Source: Hevea brasiliensis (lineage: Eukaryota > Streptophyta > Magnoliopsida > Malpighiales > Euphorbiaceae). Taken from it: 64,000 nt of DNA. The stretch spans positions 73,034,701 through 73,098,700 of the forward strand of contig NC_079505.1 in the NCBI RefSeq assembly GCF_030052815.1, given 5' to 3'. Below, piece after piece: positions 37,737 through 50,620 of the stretch (position 1 is its first letter; every line of letters begins with the position of its first letter). A program made the translations under genes and the position numbers. Below the pieces are notes generated by a model. The model was not told the origin of the DNA. It did no database searches and was given only the letters and a program-made list of their open reading frames with translations.

Positions 37737-39600
37737 GTTTTATTGAGATTAGGATTTATTAGTATGTAATCTTATTATACATAGTATTTTTTTATTTTAT
37801 TCTTATTAAGGATTTATATTTTATTATTGAAAATTTACAAAAATATATTGTATAATTTAATTTTATTGTCTAATTAAAATAAAATAAAATAAAATAAATC
37901 ATATACTGTCATAATACTAAATTATCATTTGCATTTTGATATTCTCATTATTTCCTTTTCCCACTTTTATATATACTATAAACTATAGATAAATATTACA
38001 ATTATTTTAACCATAATATATAAATATTCAATTTAATTATTTAAATTAAAATGTTAATTTTAATATTAATTTTATAAATAATAGTGTTTATTGATTTAAT
38101 AAGATATTATTTTTATAAATATTTATTTGTTATAATTCATCTATTTCCTAATGTAATATTACCATACTATATTAATTTTTAATAGTAATTAAATTTAATC
38201 TGTCATTGTTATGACACCAAATTACAATATTTACCCTTAATTAAAGTTAATTTGTATTTTTTTTAATTTTTTGTGTGTTCAATTTGTTAGTACTAAACAA
38301 ACTTGTTTTTTCTGCAAATTAAATAAAAAATTAAGTCATAAAAATAAAAAAAAATAAAAAAGAAATCAAATAAATATTCAAGGCTATTAAAGTTTGTGAC
38401 ACTGTAAATTTAATAAAAATCAGTTTATATATTAATTTTATTATTTTCTAAATTTATTTGAGGCAGTCAATTTTTTTACTAACCAATAGTAAATTTATGC
38501 TTATAAAATAACATACAGTATAACAAATAAAAAAAAAAACAAGATGACCGATCATTCTTATTATCCGCACTTATATATGCTTTATGTATGCAATAACTAT
38601 CACAAATATTCATCTATTTATGTTCACAATACAATCTCAATTTTTATTTTTTAATATTCTCCCATTTAAAAAAAATATAAATGACAAATAACTCTAAATT
38701 ATAATTTGCATCATGCATGCAAAAATCACTAATACCTCCTTAACCTCTTCATTATTCTCTCCCAAAAACACCCATCCATAACCACTTTTTCTAATTAAAA
38801 ATTAAAAGCAAAGGGGAGCAAAATTATAATTTAGTTTAACTAACTTTTCCTTCCTTTTTTTTATTTATAAATTCTATTTTCTTATTTATTCTTAAAATGG
38901 AATTTTTTTTAAACAATAAACAGCACGATTTTTTTTTTAAATAATAATTTCTTATTTTTGATTAATTCTTGCAATTAAAATTTTATTAAGAAGTTAAGTA
39001 TAAGTAAGATAAATTAAGAATTTTAAATTTATGTAAACTCTAAAATTAAAATTTAAATAATAAAAAATATAATTATAAATAATAGAAATTATAAAGGGTA
39101 TTGTATGAATCTAACGTCCTCCTTCATATATATATATATATATATATAAATTATAAATGAATTGTATTTTTTATTTTTTCACTTATTGGTTTCTTATTTT
39201 AGTTAATTATTTATTTTAAAATTTTATATTTAATTAAATTTAAGAATAAATAAGATTAAAAATTTTATATTTATATAAACTTTAAAATTAAAAATTTAAA
39301 AATTATACAAACATTAAAATTAATTTAAAAAATAAAAATATAATTTAATTACTTAAAAAATGAAAGACATTTTTAGTAAAGTGAATGTTATCCTTTTCAC
39401 ATATTTATATATAATATTGATTAATAATAATTTTTATTAGTTTATTATTATTATTTTTTTTATTTTAATTAATTATTTTTTTATAAAATTTTACTTTAAT
39501 TAAAATTAAGTATAATTAAAATTAAAAATTTAACTTTACACAAACTTTAAATAATTCGAAAAAGGAAGGGCATTTTAGGCAATCTCTATGTTCTCCTCCT
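35280..39600. other. Extremely AT-rich intergenic DNA
   Basis: No gene or structured element is supported. Composition is among the most AT-rich in the window. It includes a long (ATA)n tract at 37,110-37,171 and (TA)n tracts near 37,709-37,736 and 39,127-39,149. The last 150 bases before 39,744 are the RAD23 promoter/leader. Confidence 0.6.
37110..37171. repeat. (ATA)n microsatellite
   Basis: A pure ATA trinucleotide run of about 20 units, the longest trinucleotide tract in the window. Confidence 0.95.
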
Positions 39601-39743
39601 TCCCCTCTTGCATAAGCATTGTAGAATTATAGAATTGATATAAATTATTGGATCGAGAGATTAATAAAGGCGATTGAAATCGAGAAAGTACCGTCACAGA
39701 GGTCATATAACAGAGGAAGAAGAAGAAGAAGGAGGAGGAGAAG

Positions 39744-41253
39744 ATGAAGATTTTGGTTAAAACTCTGAAGGGCACTACCTTCGACCTCGAAGTGAAACCC
39801 GAAGACACCGTATGCTTCTTTCATCAGTTTTACTATTCTCTGTTTGCGTTATTGTATGATTATTGTTCAATAGGGTTTTACTCTTTCGTAATTGCTTTTC
39901 CTTCCTTAATTTTGCAATTCAATTGGGAATGATTGGAATTGAATTAAGATTCGTCAATGTTTGCTATAATTACCATGGCCATACGTTTTGGGTTCTTATT
40001 TTGCTTGTTGAAAGGGTGTTTAATTAATTAGTCAGTTGCTTAGTGAATTCGTCTCTATTAGGATATTTAGGGAAATCGGGGCTGAATTAGCGTTGTGGAG
40101 TGTTTATGGTTTTGTGAGTTTATACTCGTGTAGTTGAAATTTGAACTTTGGAAAACTTTGGAATATTGGACGCATCATCTGTTCCTTGGTCTTTAAGACT
40201 TCCGGAGTATGAATTACTGATTAGATTCAAATTGCCTGGCAGTAAATACGTGGAAAATTTAATTATAAGTTATTAGGGACTATGTCACAATGGGAGCAAA
40301 GAATGCTGTGATAAACTCTTGTGATACTTAGTGGTGTGTGTTATCTGCACATCTTTACATTGGTGGAATTGTAGTGTTTGTAACTAAAGTAAGGAAAAGA
40401 GAAAGCGACAACATTAAAACCTAATAACTTTGTTTGCTTCAAAGCTGCAGTTGTTTCTATGAACCCAAGTTGCTTAGTGTGCATTTTGTCCTTGTGACTA
40501 AATATTAGGAAAGTATTAGGGTACAGCAGTTCACAGGAGTTTGTTTCAATTAACGTTGTTTGGTCATTGTTGGTACAATATCTCATTGTTGTTGCCTATT
40601 TTTCATTTATTACTGTTTGCTATAGAGTCTCCCTCCTATATGCTATATATTGGTCATAAATGTGTTATAGCTGATATTTCTTGCCTATTAATCAGTTTAA
40701 TTTATTACAACAGTTAACATACGTAGCTATTTTATCTAGATTGCTGATGTCAAAAAGAATGTAGAAACTACTCAAGGGGCAGATGTTTATCCTGCTGGAC
40801 AACAGATGCTTATTTATCAAGGGAAAGTCCTTAAAGATAACACAACAATCGATGAAAACAAGGTTGCTGAAAATAGTTTTGTTGTGATCATGTTAACAAA
40901 GGTGGGATCTGCTTTTAAGTTCTGGAAAGTTATTTTATTTTTATCTTTTAGATTTCTTTATTTTATTATCCAATATGCACTATGTTTTTTGATTTGGTAT
41001 AAGCAATGGTGCTGGACTTGATATAATGATACTTGGTAGTGGTGTGATTTTTGGGGCCAAGTCTTTCTTATGGTTATAATTTGATTTTAGATAATTAGAC
41101 TGAAGTAGCTCTGTAACTTTGACTAGCCCATTTTCTAGTATTTATGTGCTATAATGCTACATGGTATGTGAAGTTACCATCTTATTACATCCATTTGCAA
41201 TCTGTATGAAAACTTATTTCATGTAGGGGTTTTTGGCTTCTACTCTTTCTAGC

Positions 41254-41332
<79 letters not shown>

Positions 41333-44308
41333 TGCGCGTTCGCACACACATGTTGTCAATCTTATTCTTTTTAGTTATACACAGTTACACACATAGGGAA
41401 AAATGTATCTGAGATTGGTCATTGTAAATTGTAATTGTACTGGTTTCTTTGGTTTTAATCTGCATGCTATGGAAATGCCAGAATAAGAGCTCAGCTGGGG
41501 AGGCCTCAACTGCATCCACTGCTTCTACAACTAAGGTAACAAGGCTAGTTGTTTTTTATGCTTTTGTAACTCAGCACTAAAGGGTATTTTATCGTAAAAT
41601 TACTGCTATGAACAGTTCTTGGTGCTACTTTTTTTATATAGATCTTCATTTGTATGCTCATAGCATTGATCTTGTTGGAATATTTCACTAATGTAGGTTA
41701 GAATGTAAATCTTACATTTCTATTTCTTTGTGGTTTTTCTGTACATAACAGTATGACTTGCCATTCTTATGTAGGCACATCAGATAAGCACCCAGGGGTT
41801 GACAGCACCTCAAGCGCCTTTACCAACCTTAGCAACGTAAGTCTAAGTTCCAGGCCATTGTTATTTTCAAATTGTTTGGTTCATAAGATATTAATCTAAT
41901 CTGCTTCCTACTCTATTCTGATTTTGTTTGTTTGTTTGTTTCAATTTCACAGGCCTGCCCCTGCCCCTTCTCCTGCCCCTGCCCCCGCGCCCGCTGCCGC
42001 TCCCGCTCCTGCTCCTGCTCCTGTTCCTGTTTCATCAGCTACTGCTGTGTCTGTTGCTCCTACTCCTGCTCCTGTTTCATCAGCTACTGCTGTGTCTGTA
42101 CCTTCTCTTTTATTTTTCCTTCCATGAGATCACTCCCATTTTGTTATTTTTTATGGTTTTGCTTTCTGAACTTCTAAAATTATTTGTTATATCAGGTCAG
42201 AGACTGATGTTTATGGTCAAGCAGCATCTAATCTGGTTGCGGGAAGTAACTTGGAGGGAGCAATCCAGCAAATTCTCGATATAGGTGGAGGGACTTGGGA
42301 TAGAGATATTGTTGTTCGGGCTCTCCGTGCTGCTTACAACAATCCTGAGAGAGCTGTTGAATACTTGTATTCTGTGAGTACATTTTCTTTATAGCTGTCT
42401 TTTAGTTTATAAAGTTCTGAGAAAGATTCATATCTTTAAATTTTTTTTAAGATTATATTAGGGATGAAATGCTCTCACACTTCCTCCTACTCCCTGGAGT
42501 TTGCTTTTTTATTTTTATTTTTTTTTCCAGTCAAGAGGTACTGTGTTAAGCAATTGCCAGGCTGAATATTGTGCTGGATATTTGGATATTCATCTTAAGA
42601 TCGTAACAGATGGCTGAAACCTGGTGCTTTATTAGAAATGCTATTATGATGAAGAAGGTTTATATTAATAGTTTATCATTACTAGTTAATTTTATGGCCT
42701 GTATTGGATGTTGTATTGTCTAATACCTGCTCTGTTCTGGTATATTATTTGCATTTTTTTTTGATAAGCAATTTCGATTTCTATGCATCAAAATTTCCAT
42801 TATTCTTGAAATTATTGATTGGTTAGTAATTATTAACAAAGTAATTTTTGCTGTTGCTGATGCAGCTGTTTTCTTTTTGCCTGTCCTAATTGGTCCATTA
42901 CTTTTGCATGGCTGTCCAAGATATTAATTTTTCTTGGTTTCTATGTTTTTTCAACCTACTGTATTTTTATGCTTTCTCAGGATGTGTAATTTTTCTTTCT
43001 TCAATAATTGCAATGTCAGGGTATTCCAGAGCAAGCTGAAGTTCCACCTGTGACTCCTGCCCCTGTGAGTGGTCAAGTTACAAATCCTCCAGTGCAACCT
43101 CAGCAACCTGTGCAGCCTTCACCTATTCCTTCCTCTGGACCCAATGCTAATCCTCTAGATCTTTTTCCACAGGTAGTTGATATGCATTATACAGATCAAT
43201 TGAATATATTGTCTCAATTAAAGCTGCTGCTTCTTCCCCCTTATATTTCTTTAATCTCGTTCTTTTTGGTTGGCTTTTAGGGCGTTGCAAACATGGGTTC
43301 AGGTGCTGCAGGTGCAGGAACTCTTGATTTTTTACGGAACAGTCAACAGGTATCATACCTATTTTTTTTTTTTTTTGGGTGATTGATCCACACCTAAGGA
43401 TACTGAAACCTTATATCGTGTTGTTCATTTTAGTTCCAAGCGTTGAGAACTATGGTGCAGGCTAACCCACAGATATTGCAGGTTAATAAACCCTCACTTC
43501 CTCACCCACCCAAGTCTTTATTTTTCTCATTTGATAAGAGGTCTTAGTTATAATTTTTGTTTGCAGCCTATGCTTCAAGAGTTGGGGAAACAAAATCCTC
43601 ATCTAATGAGGCTTATTCAAGAGCATCAGGCTGACTTTCTTCGTCTCATCAATGAACCTGTTGAAGGTGGAGAAGGGTAAGATTTAGTTTTGGCTTTTTT
43701 AGTTGAACTAATTAAGAATGCATGTCTTGTTCTCATTCGTTAATAATGTGCTGTAGGAACATCTTGGGGCAGCTGCAAGCAGCAATGCCACAGACAGTAA
43801 CAGTTACACCTGAGGAACGTGAAGCAATAGAACGTGTAAGTTTCTCCTTATCTTTAAAATTAATTCCTTCGTGCATGTAAACCATTTTTAGAATAAGTTA
43901 CATGGGGGAAGATCAGATTACTTCTCAGCTGTTTGTTGACTTAAATTATGTTGGTTTCTAATTGCTGGGGATGCTTTTGGGCATGAGGTTGTGGTCCAGA
44001 GGTAGAATTGAATTTTATAGTTATTTTTTGTGTTCTAAATTAAGTTCACCTTCTGAGCTTTTTGCATCATAAAAATATGGATGACTATCATATACTATAA
44101 TCATTATATATTCTTATATTCTTTTCCGTGTATGCTCGTATTATTCATGATGATTATTGATGGCCTCTCATCCTTCCACACTGATATTCAGCTTGAAGCA
44201 ATGGGTTTTGATCGGGCACTTGTATTAGAGGTGTTCTTTGCCTGCAACAAGAATGAGGAGCTGGCTGCGAACTACCTTCTAGATCATATGCATGAGTTTG
44301 AGGATTAA
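39744..44308 (+). CDS. RAD23: RAD23 ubiquitin receptor / UV excision repair protein, 12 coding exons
   Basis: RAD23 delivers polyubiquitinated proteins to the proteasome and stabilises the XPC/RAD4 damage sensor in nucleotide-excision repair. Exons: 39744-39809, 40740-40901, 41482-41535, 41775-41836, 41953-42093, 42196-42373, 43020-43172, 43281-43349, 43434-43481, 43567-43676, 43757-43835, 44192-44308. All introns are GT-AG and phases join into 412 aa. The UBL domain is residues 1-76 ([10 protein letters not shown], then VVIMLTK). A Pro/Ala/Val linker follows. UBA1 is about 170-222 ([17 protein letters not shown]). The XPC-binding STI1-like domain is about 283-340 ([16 protein letters not shown]). 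UBA2 is about 365-408 ([19 protein letters not shown]). Length and order match plant RAD23 C/D types. The exon 5 donor (GT at 42094) is the least certain, chosen because it alone keeps the frame. Leader rich in GAAGAA. Confidence 0.95.
41257..41329. repeat. (TC)n(TA)n compound microsatellite in RAD23 intron 2
   Basis: About 20 TC units followed directly by about 16 TA units, inside the intron 40,902-41,481. Likely polymorphic in length. Confidence 0.95.
42022..42111 (+). repeat. 45-bp tandem duplication in RAD23 exon 5
   Basis: The block around CCTGTTTCATCAGCTACTGC occurs twice with a 45-bp period (TTCATCAGC at 42,031 and 42,076). It adds 15 residues to the Pro/Ala/Val linker and also doubles the sequence around the splice donor. 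Confidence 0.85.
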
Positions 44309-45877
44309 TTTTATTGGAAATACTCCCAATCCTATGCCAGGAGATTTTTTTTTTCTTTTTACCCTCTATATGCTCCTCAACTTCGTTTTATAACTAAGTT
44401 TGGAGTTCTATAATTTGTGAAGTTTCTAGTCCACGAGCTAAATGTAGCATTCCATCCTCCAGTTTCTCCCGTTTTAGGATTTTATTGATACTTTACATGC
44501 TTGTCTCGGTAATTAGTTTTCATTATGTATACTTACAGAATTGTGGTAATGAAATTGGTTTCCGAAATTTGCTTGACTGACTAAAAAAATAAAACTACTT
44601 CGTTCTGGGTTTTGGTAATTTAGCTGTAGTGCCTTTGGTATTCATTCCATTCACTGGGAAAAGTACAAGTGTCATGAAATCGACACTGCAGGACACAAAT
44701 TAATGTGTGTTCCTTGTCAAGGTGAGAGGGATGGCAAGAGGATCAGCATTTAAGACGAGCAACTTATTAGCAATTTTTGCTGTCAGAATATAAAAGAGAA
44801 AAAAAAATATAAAGGCCATTCTTTCTGTAAAAAATGTAACTCTTTCATATATATATGTGCGGCTCAATAACGAAAGTTTTGGGTGTCCCGCACCTACGAT
44901 CATTAAACTCGCAATTAGCGACTATGAGGCTTGCGGCTTTTCTTGAGTGCAGCTCGCTGCGGCGAGGCCCTTTGCGTTGGCGAGCCTTCTAGGATTATTT
45001 TATGAGAAACATTAGACTTCTGCTAGGCCCTGATGTGCTTTGGTTTTGGTCTGATTTTCATTTAAAATCGGTGATTTTGATATGTAAAAATTTGGGATCT
45101 AAATCAGACCATCTGGGGCCGATTTTCGTCTTTGCAGTTCCAGTCCAGGGCAATTTAGATTATGATTCTTATTCTGATTTCAATTCAAGTGACGGACCAA
45201 TTAAATTTGGTTTTGATTAGATTTAGTTGTAAACCGATCGAAACTATTTTTTAAATACAATAAATATTATTTTTTACACAAATTATTGTGTATTGTTTTT
45301 ATTACATGCATATGTAAATGGTGAGAAAAAAAAATTACGTGTATGTGAATGATAAAAAAAATTGAAGAAATAATATTACTAATTATAGAAATTATTGTAC
45401 ATGTCTGATTTAATTACAAGGGATAAAAAATTTACATGAATTTACAAATGAAAGGAAAAAAAATGAAGGGTTATAAATTAAAAAAATGTAAAGAGACAAA
45501 ACACAAATATTATAAAGAGAAAAAAAAATACATGTAATTTTTTTTCAACAAAAGAAAAAAAAATTATATAAAAAAATTGTACTTGAACTTAATTATTTAA
45601 TGAATAAGATGCCTATATATCTGATTGAGGCTAGAGGAATAAAAACCCTCATAATTCTCTTACCTTTAAAAAAAAAAAAAAACCTCATTCTTGAATCCTT
45701 GTATGTGCTTATTATTCTTTTAACTTATGAAGTCTTCATTAGTACTCCCAATTATATAATTTTTATTGTGACTTTAGTCCACTATTAATACATGTTTGTG
45801 CTTATAATGATATCAAGTTTAAATTAAATCGAGTCTCATCTAGTATTTTTTTTTTGCTTGCATTAAAAATTTGTCTC
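44309..45877. other. RAD23 3' UTR and intergenic DNA
   Basis: The 3' UTR probably ends near 44,560-44,620 (an AATAAA lies at 44,588-44,593). A short GC-rich patch at about 44,880-45,000 has no recognisable identity. The remainder to the copia element is AT-rich and noncoding. Confidence 0.5.
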
Positions 45878-46140
45878 ACTATTATCATAGGAAGTAAGAT
45901 CAATTGCAAGAGAAGAAAAAGGTTGAAACCCATAGTTACGGGGTTGATGACTTGGAAACTAAAGTCAGATTGATGAGTTGGAGTTATTTATTCTAAAAGA
46001 TCACGTGTAGATTAGTTAGACAGTTACTTTGTAGTTTGTTAGTTTTTCTGCCACTTGTACAAAACTTGTATATAGAATCTTCAATCTTGATTGTTCAATG
46101 AGAAGTAGTTGAGTTTTCTGTTCAAATTCTTTTCCTGTTA
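45878..46140 (+). repeat. 5' LTR of the copia element
   Basis: It aligns along its length with 50,621-50,882 and ends directly against the primer-binding site. The expected TG start is mutated. A TTGTATATAGAATC stretch near 46,067-46,080 is a possible TATA region. Confidence 0.85.
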
Positions 46141-46152
46141 TGGTATCAGAGC
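46141..46152 (+). promoter_or_regulatory. Primer-binding site, initiator-Met tRNA
   Basis: TGGTATCAGAGC lies immediately after the 5' LTR and is complementary to the initiator Met tRNA 3' end. Confidence 0.95.
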
Positions 46153-46202
46153 AATTCTCTTTCGCTGCTCTTTGGTTCCTGTGAATCTTTGCAATTCTCT
46201 CA

Positions 46203-47288
46203 TTGATCTCTGGTTCTTGTGAATTTTTAGTTTTCTATCTCTTTCTTTTCAATCCTTGCCTGCTACTCATGATAGGTGTGAATCAGTTACTAGATCATTT
46301 GTCAAATCCATCTAATCCCTATTTTCTTCATTCGAATGAAAATCCTGCACTTGTGTTGGCTTCTCCAGTTCTTACTAGACCAAACTATCACTCTTGGGTG
46401 CGAGCCATGACTGTGGCTTTGCAATCAAAGAACAAAGTGAGATTCATTGATGGAACCCTTAAAATGCCGGTCAACACTTATCCTCTGTTTATTGCATGGG
46501 AAAGATGCAATAATATGGTTTTATCTTGGATCACTCATTCATTGTCACAATTGATAGCTCAGAGTATTCTCTGGATCGACACAGCAGCAGAAGTCTGGAA
46601 GGATCTTAAAGATCGATTCTCTCAAGGTGATATTTTTCGCATCTCTAATTTACAAGAAGAGATTTATAGTTTTAGGCAAAGACATCTATCAGTTACGGAT
46701 TATTTTACTCAGCTGAAGGCAATGTGGGATGAATTAGAGAATTTCAGGCCTATTCCTAATTGCACCTGTGCTGTTCAATGTGAGTGTAATGCACTCACTA
46801 TTGTTAGAACGTATAGGAAGAATGACTATGTCATTAGATTCTTGAAGGGTTTGAATGAACAATTTAATACCGTCAGATCTCAGATCATGCTGAATGATCT
46901 TTTGCCATCAATTAACAGAGTTTTCTCCTTAGTGATGCAGTAAGAAAGACAGTTAAAGCTAAGGATTATTACTGAATCTAAGGCTTTTGTGAATAAGTCT
47001 AGTCCAATCAATTATCAAAGATTTGCATTTGGAAGAGGAGATGATGAGGGTAATAAAAGATATGGTGTTCAGAATAGCAATAAAGTTTGTACTTTCTGTG
47101 GAAGGCCGAGACATATTGAAGCAACTTGTTATAGAAAGCATGGTTTCCCACCTGGATTCAAGTTCAAGTCTAGTGCCATTACTAACAATGTGTCTTCTGA
47201 TCTCATTAAGAAACCTACTAAAGTTATCACACCGAATGGTGATCATGAGAACTCAAGTAATGTTTTCACTCCAGAACAGTATCAATAG
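46203..47288 (+). pseudogene. Copia gag with CCHC zinc knuckle (broken by stop)
   Basis: Gag forms the cytoplasmic virus-like particle. The initiator is likely the ATG at 46,269 (MIGVNQLLDHL) or the upstream in-frame start at 46,203. The plant copia gag domain is clear (RPNYHSWVRAMTVALQSKNK near 46,378-46,437; VWKDLKDRFSQGD near 46,594-46,630). A TAA at 46,941-46,943 interrupts the frame; the same frame continues with RQLKLRIITESKAF and a nucleocapsid CX2CX4HX4C knuckle (CTFCGRPRHIEATC) near 47,089-47,130. It ends at a stop at 47,286-47,288. Confidence 0.9.
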
Positions 47289-47454
47289 CTCATAGCCTTA
47301 ATTTAGTAGTCCAATGTTACAAAAGAAATACATTCCACCAACCAAATAAGTACTAATTATGTAATTCACTCAAATTCCAAACTAGATTTCAAACCAAAAT
47401 TTGCATTATAGTCTACTTTAGGTAATACTTTTTTTCTAGCTTATTCCTCAAAGT

Positions 47455-49079
47455 CCTTTCTTCGGCTTCTTGATATCGGAGCCACTGATCGTATCAGTTT
47501 TTCTCTTTCTTCTTTTATTTCCTATAAGAGAATTAAACCAATTTCTGTTAAACTTCTAGATGGTTCTGTTCTTATTCACATTTTGCTGGTACAGTTCATT
47601 TTTCTCCTTTTTTTGTTCTCACGGATGTTCTTTACTTGCCTAAATTCAAGTTCAATCTTATTTCTGTCAGTAAGCTTACTAATACCTTATCATGTTATCT
47701 AATGTTCTATCATGATCAATGCTATATTCAGAGTCTGACATCTTCAAGGAGGATTGGTTTAGTTAAAGCTCAAGGGGGCCTCTATGCTATGGTAGATCCT
47801 ATAGTTCCTACATCAACATTACCACCACCTGTTATCACACTTTCAACTATAACACCAATAGATCTTTCTTCTGCCAATGGTCACAATCAGTTCAATCTTT
47901 GGCATTTTATATTAGGACATCTCTTTGTTGCTAGATTAGCCATCATACAAAATAAATGTCCTTTTGTTGATTCTTCATTGACTGAATCTGTATGTGACAT
48001 ATGTCATTTTGCTAAACAGAAGAAATTACCTTTCTATTCCAGTGTATCTCAAACCAGTGCTATATTTGATATTGTACAAGTTGACATATGGGGCCCATAT
48101 TCTGTTACTAGTATACATGGTCATAGATATTATTACCATTGTAAATGATTTCTCTAGACACACTAGGATTTTTCTTTTGAAACACAAATCAGAAACACCA
48201 TCTCTTATCCAATCCTTTATTGCTCTTGTTTTCACTCAATTTTCTATCAAAATAAAAGTTATTAGAAGTGACAATGGCCCAGAATTTTCTATGCCTTTGT
48301 TTTATTCATCACAAGGTATCATACATCAAACAACATGTGTTGAAACCCCCCAGCAAAATGCCAAAGTAGAAAGAAGACACCAACATATCCTCAATGTAGC
48401 AAGAGCACTCTTGTTTCAAGCTAACTTACCTAAAACCTTTTGGACCTATGCTATTCTTCATTCTGTTTACCTTATTAATAGAATTTCCACACCATTACTG
48501 AAAAAGAAATCTCCATATGAAGAATTACACAATTCTCTTCCTGATTTGTCCAATTTGAAAGTCTTTGGCTCATTATGCTTTGCTAGCACTTTAACTACTC
48601 ATAGAACAAAACTAGATCCTAGAGCAAGAAAATGTCTTTTCCTTGGATATAAAAATGGTACTAAAGGTTATGTTCTTTTTGATCTTGTTACCAGAGAAAT
48701 TTTCTTGTCTAGAAATGTCATTTTCTATGAATCTATTTTTCTATATTCTTCCTCATTTCTTGTCCAACCTTCTTCATCACTTCCTGTTTCTTTACCACAA
48801 GATATCACTGTTCCCACTTCAGATTTTCCTCTTCCACATTCATTTTCACCTTCTTCTACATCATCTTTATCTCCACCAAGACAATCACATAGACATCAAA
48901 AACCACCTTCTTACTTGCAGGACTGTCACTGTAACATGGAACCTTCAGCTACAGAAACCATTTCTCTAGTTATTCTTTATCCACTTTCTGCTTTCTTATC
49001 TTATTGTTCCCTTTCCTCAACATATAAACATTTTGTTTTAAATTCTTCTAGCTTAGTTGAACCTAGGTCATATTCCTAA
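47455..49079 (+). pseudogene. Copia protease and integrase (frameshifted)
   Basis: Protease is marked by LLDIGATDRIS near 47,466-47,498; the catalytic Asp is at 47,472-47,474 but the family's Ser/Thr after it is Ile (47,475-47,477). A frame change follows near 47,570. The integrase zinc region (LWHFILGH near 47,899, then CDICHFAKQ near 47,993) comes next. The core starts with VQVDIWGPY near 48,076, shifts frame near 48,140, and continues with IRSDNGPEF near 48,261 and TPQQNAKVERRHQ near 48,345-48,381. The C-terminal KLDPRARKCLFLGY block is near 48,610-48,650. Several residues differ from the usual motifs, in keeping with decay. Confidence 0.9.
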
Positions 49080-50580
49080 GCTATTAAATAGGACTGTTGG
49101 AAAGAAGCTATGATGACTGAAATAAAAACTTTGGGGCAAAACAACACTTGGGAACTTGTTGATCTTCAAAATGGTAAGACACCTATAGGTTGTAGGGTCT
49201 ATAAGATCAAGTTAAAGTCAGATGGATCTATAAAGAGATATAAAGCAAGATTCGTGGCTAAGGGATATACCCAAACTGAAGGCATTGATTATTTTGACAC
49301 GTTTTCTCCTGTTGCCAAAATGACAATAGTGAGATTGCTTTTAGCCATGGTAGCTACAAATAATTGATTTCTTCAGTAGCTGGATGTGAATAATGCCTTT
49401 TTACATGGGGATTTAAATGAAGAAGTTTATATGGTTTTACCTCCAGGATTTTAATCATCTAAACCCAATCAAGTATGCAGGTTGTTGAAGTCTCTATATG
49501 GGTTAAAACAAGCTAGCGGACAATGGTTTTCAAAATTATCTACAGCCTTGATGTCAATAGGCTACACTCAATCTAAGTCTGACTATAGCTTATTTGTGAA
49601 ATCCTCAACTTCTTCTTTTACAGCCTTGCTAGTATATGTGGATGACATCATCCTTGTAGGAAATAATTTCTCTAAGATTGACCATGTTAAGAAGTTCCTT
49701 GATGATTCTTTTAAAATCAAGGATTTGGGCCAATTGAAGTTCTTTCTTGGACTTGAGATTGTAAGGTCTTTTAAAGGTATAGTTATTAATAAGATAAAGT
49801 ACGCTTTGGAGATTCTGTCAGATGCTGGTTATTTGGCTGCTAAGCCTACTTCCACTCCTATGAATTGTTCTTTGAAGCTAAAGAAGGATGCTGGTGCTGC
49901 TCTTTCTGATCCAGCTTCATACAGAAGTATGATTGGTAGACTGCTTAACTTAACAACAACAAGACTAGATTTGACTTTTGCTGTTCAACAGTTAAGTCAA
50001 TATCTGGCTAAGCCATCTGATGTTCATCTATAAGCTGTCCACAGAGTGTTGAGGTATATTAAAGCTTCTCCAGGCAATGGCTTGTTCTTTTCTGCCAATT
50101 CCTCAATGCACTTGAAAGGTTTCTCTGTTTCAGATTGGGCAGGATGTATGGATACTAGGAGATCAGTTACAGGGTTTTGTGTTTTTCTTGGCAATTCCTT
50201 GGTTTCTTGGAAATCTAAGAAACAAACTACTGTCTCTAGATCTTCCTCTGAGGCTGAATACAGGGCTCTCGCTTCTGTTACATGTGAAATCCAGTGGCTT
50301 AAATACTTGCTTAATGATCTTTTTGTTCCTTTTAAGCAGCCTACTCTTGTTTATTGTGACAATCAGTCTGCATTACACATTGCAGCCAATCCAACTTTCC
50401 ATGAAAGAACTAAGCAGATAGAGTTGGATTGTCATGGTTAGAGAAAAGGTTCAGTGGGGTCTTGTTAAGCTCTTCCTGATTTCTACTTTAGCTCAAGTAG
50501 CGGATATTTTCACTAAGCCACTCTCTCTAGCACCTTTTTTAGAGCTTCAACATAAGCTGGGAATGCTAAACATTCATTCT
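49080..50580 (+). pseudogene. Copia reverse transcriptase and RNase H (several stops)
   Basis: RT starts near 49,110 ([20 protein letters not shown]) and includes [13 protein letters not shown] near 49,240-49,278. Stops interrupt it at 49,365, 49,377 and 49,453. The LDVNNAFLHGDL motif sits near 49,381, LLKSLYGLKQA near 49,482, and the catalytic YVDD box at 49,635-49,646. RNase H follows from 50,046 ([41 protein letters not shown]). The tail VADIFTKPL near 50,494 is in a shifted frame. Not functional. Confidence 0.93.
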
Positions 50581-50593
50581 CCAGCTTGCGGGG

Positions 50594-50620
50594 ATGGGGA
50601 GGAAGTGGGGGGGGGGGGGG
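50594..50620 (+). promoter_or_regulatory. Polypurine tract of the copia element
   Basis: A G-rich purine stretch (GGGATGGGGAGGAAG followed by a run of about 14 G) directly abuts the 3' LTR start TGTGGTATCA. Confidence 0.8.

Noticed and set aside
40341..40586. 81-codon minus-strand frame
   Set aside because: Falls in RAD23 intron 1 on the opposite strand without any motif.
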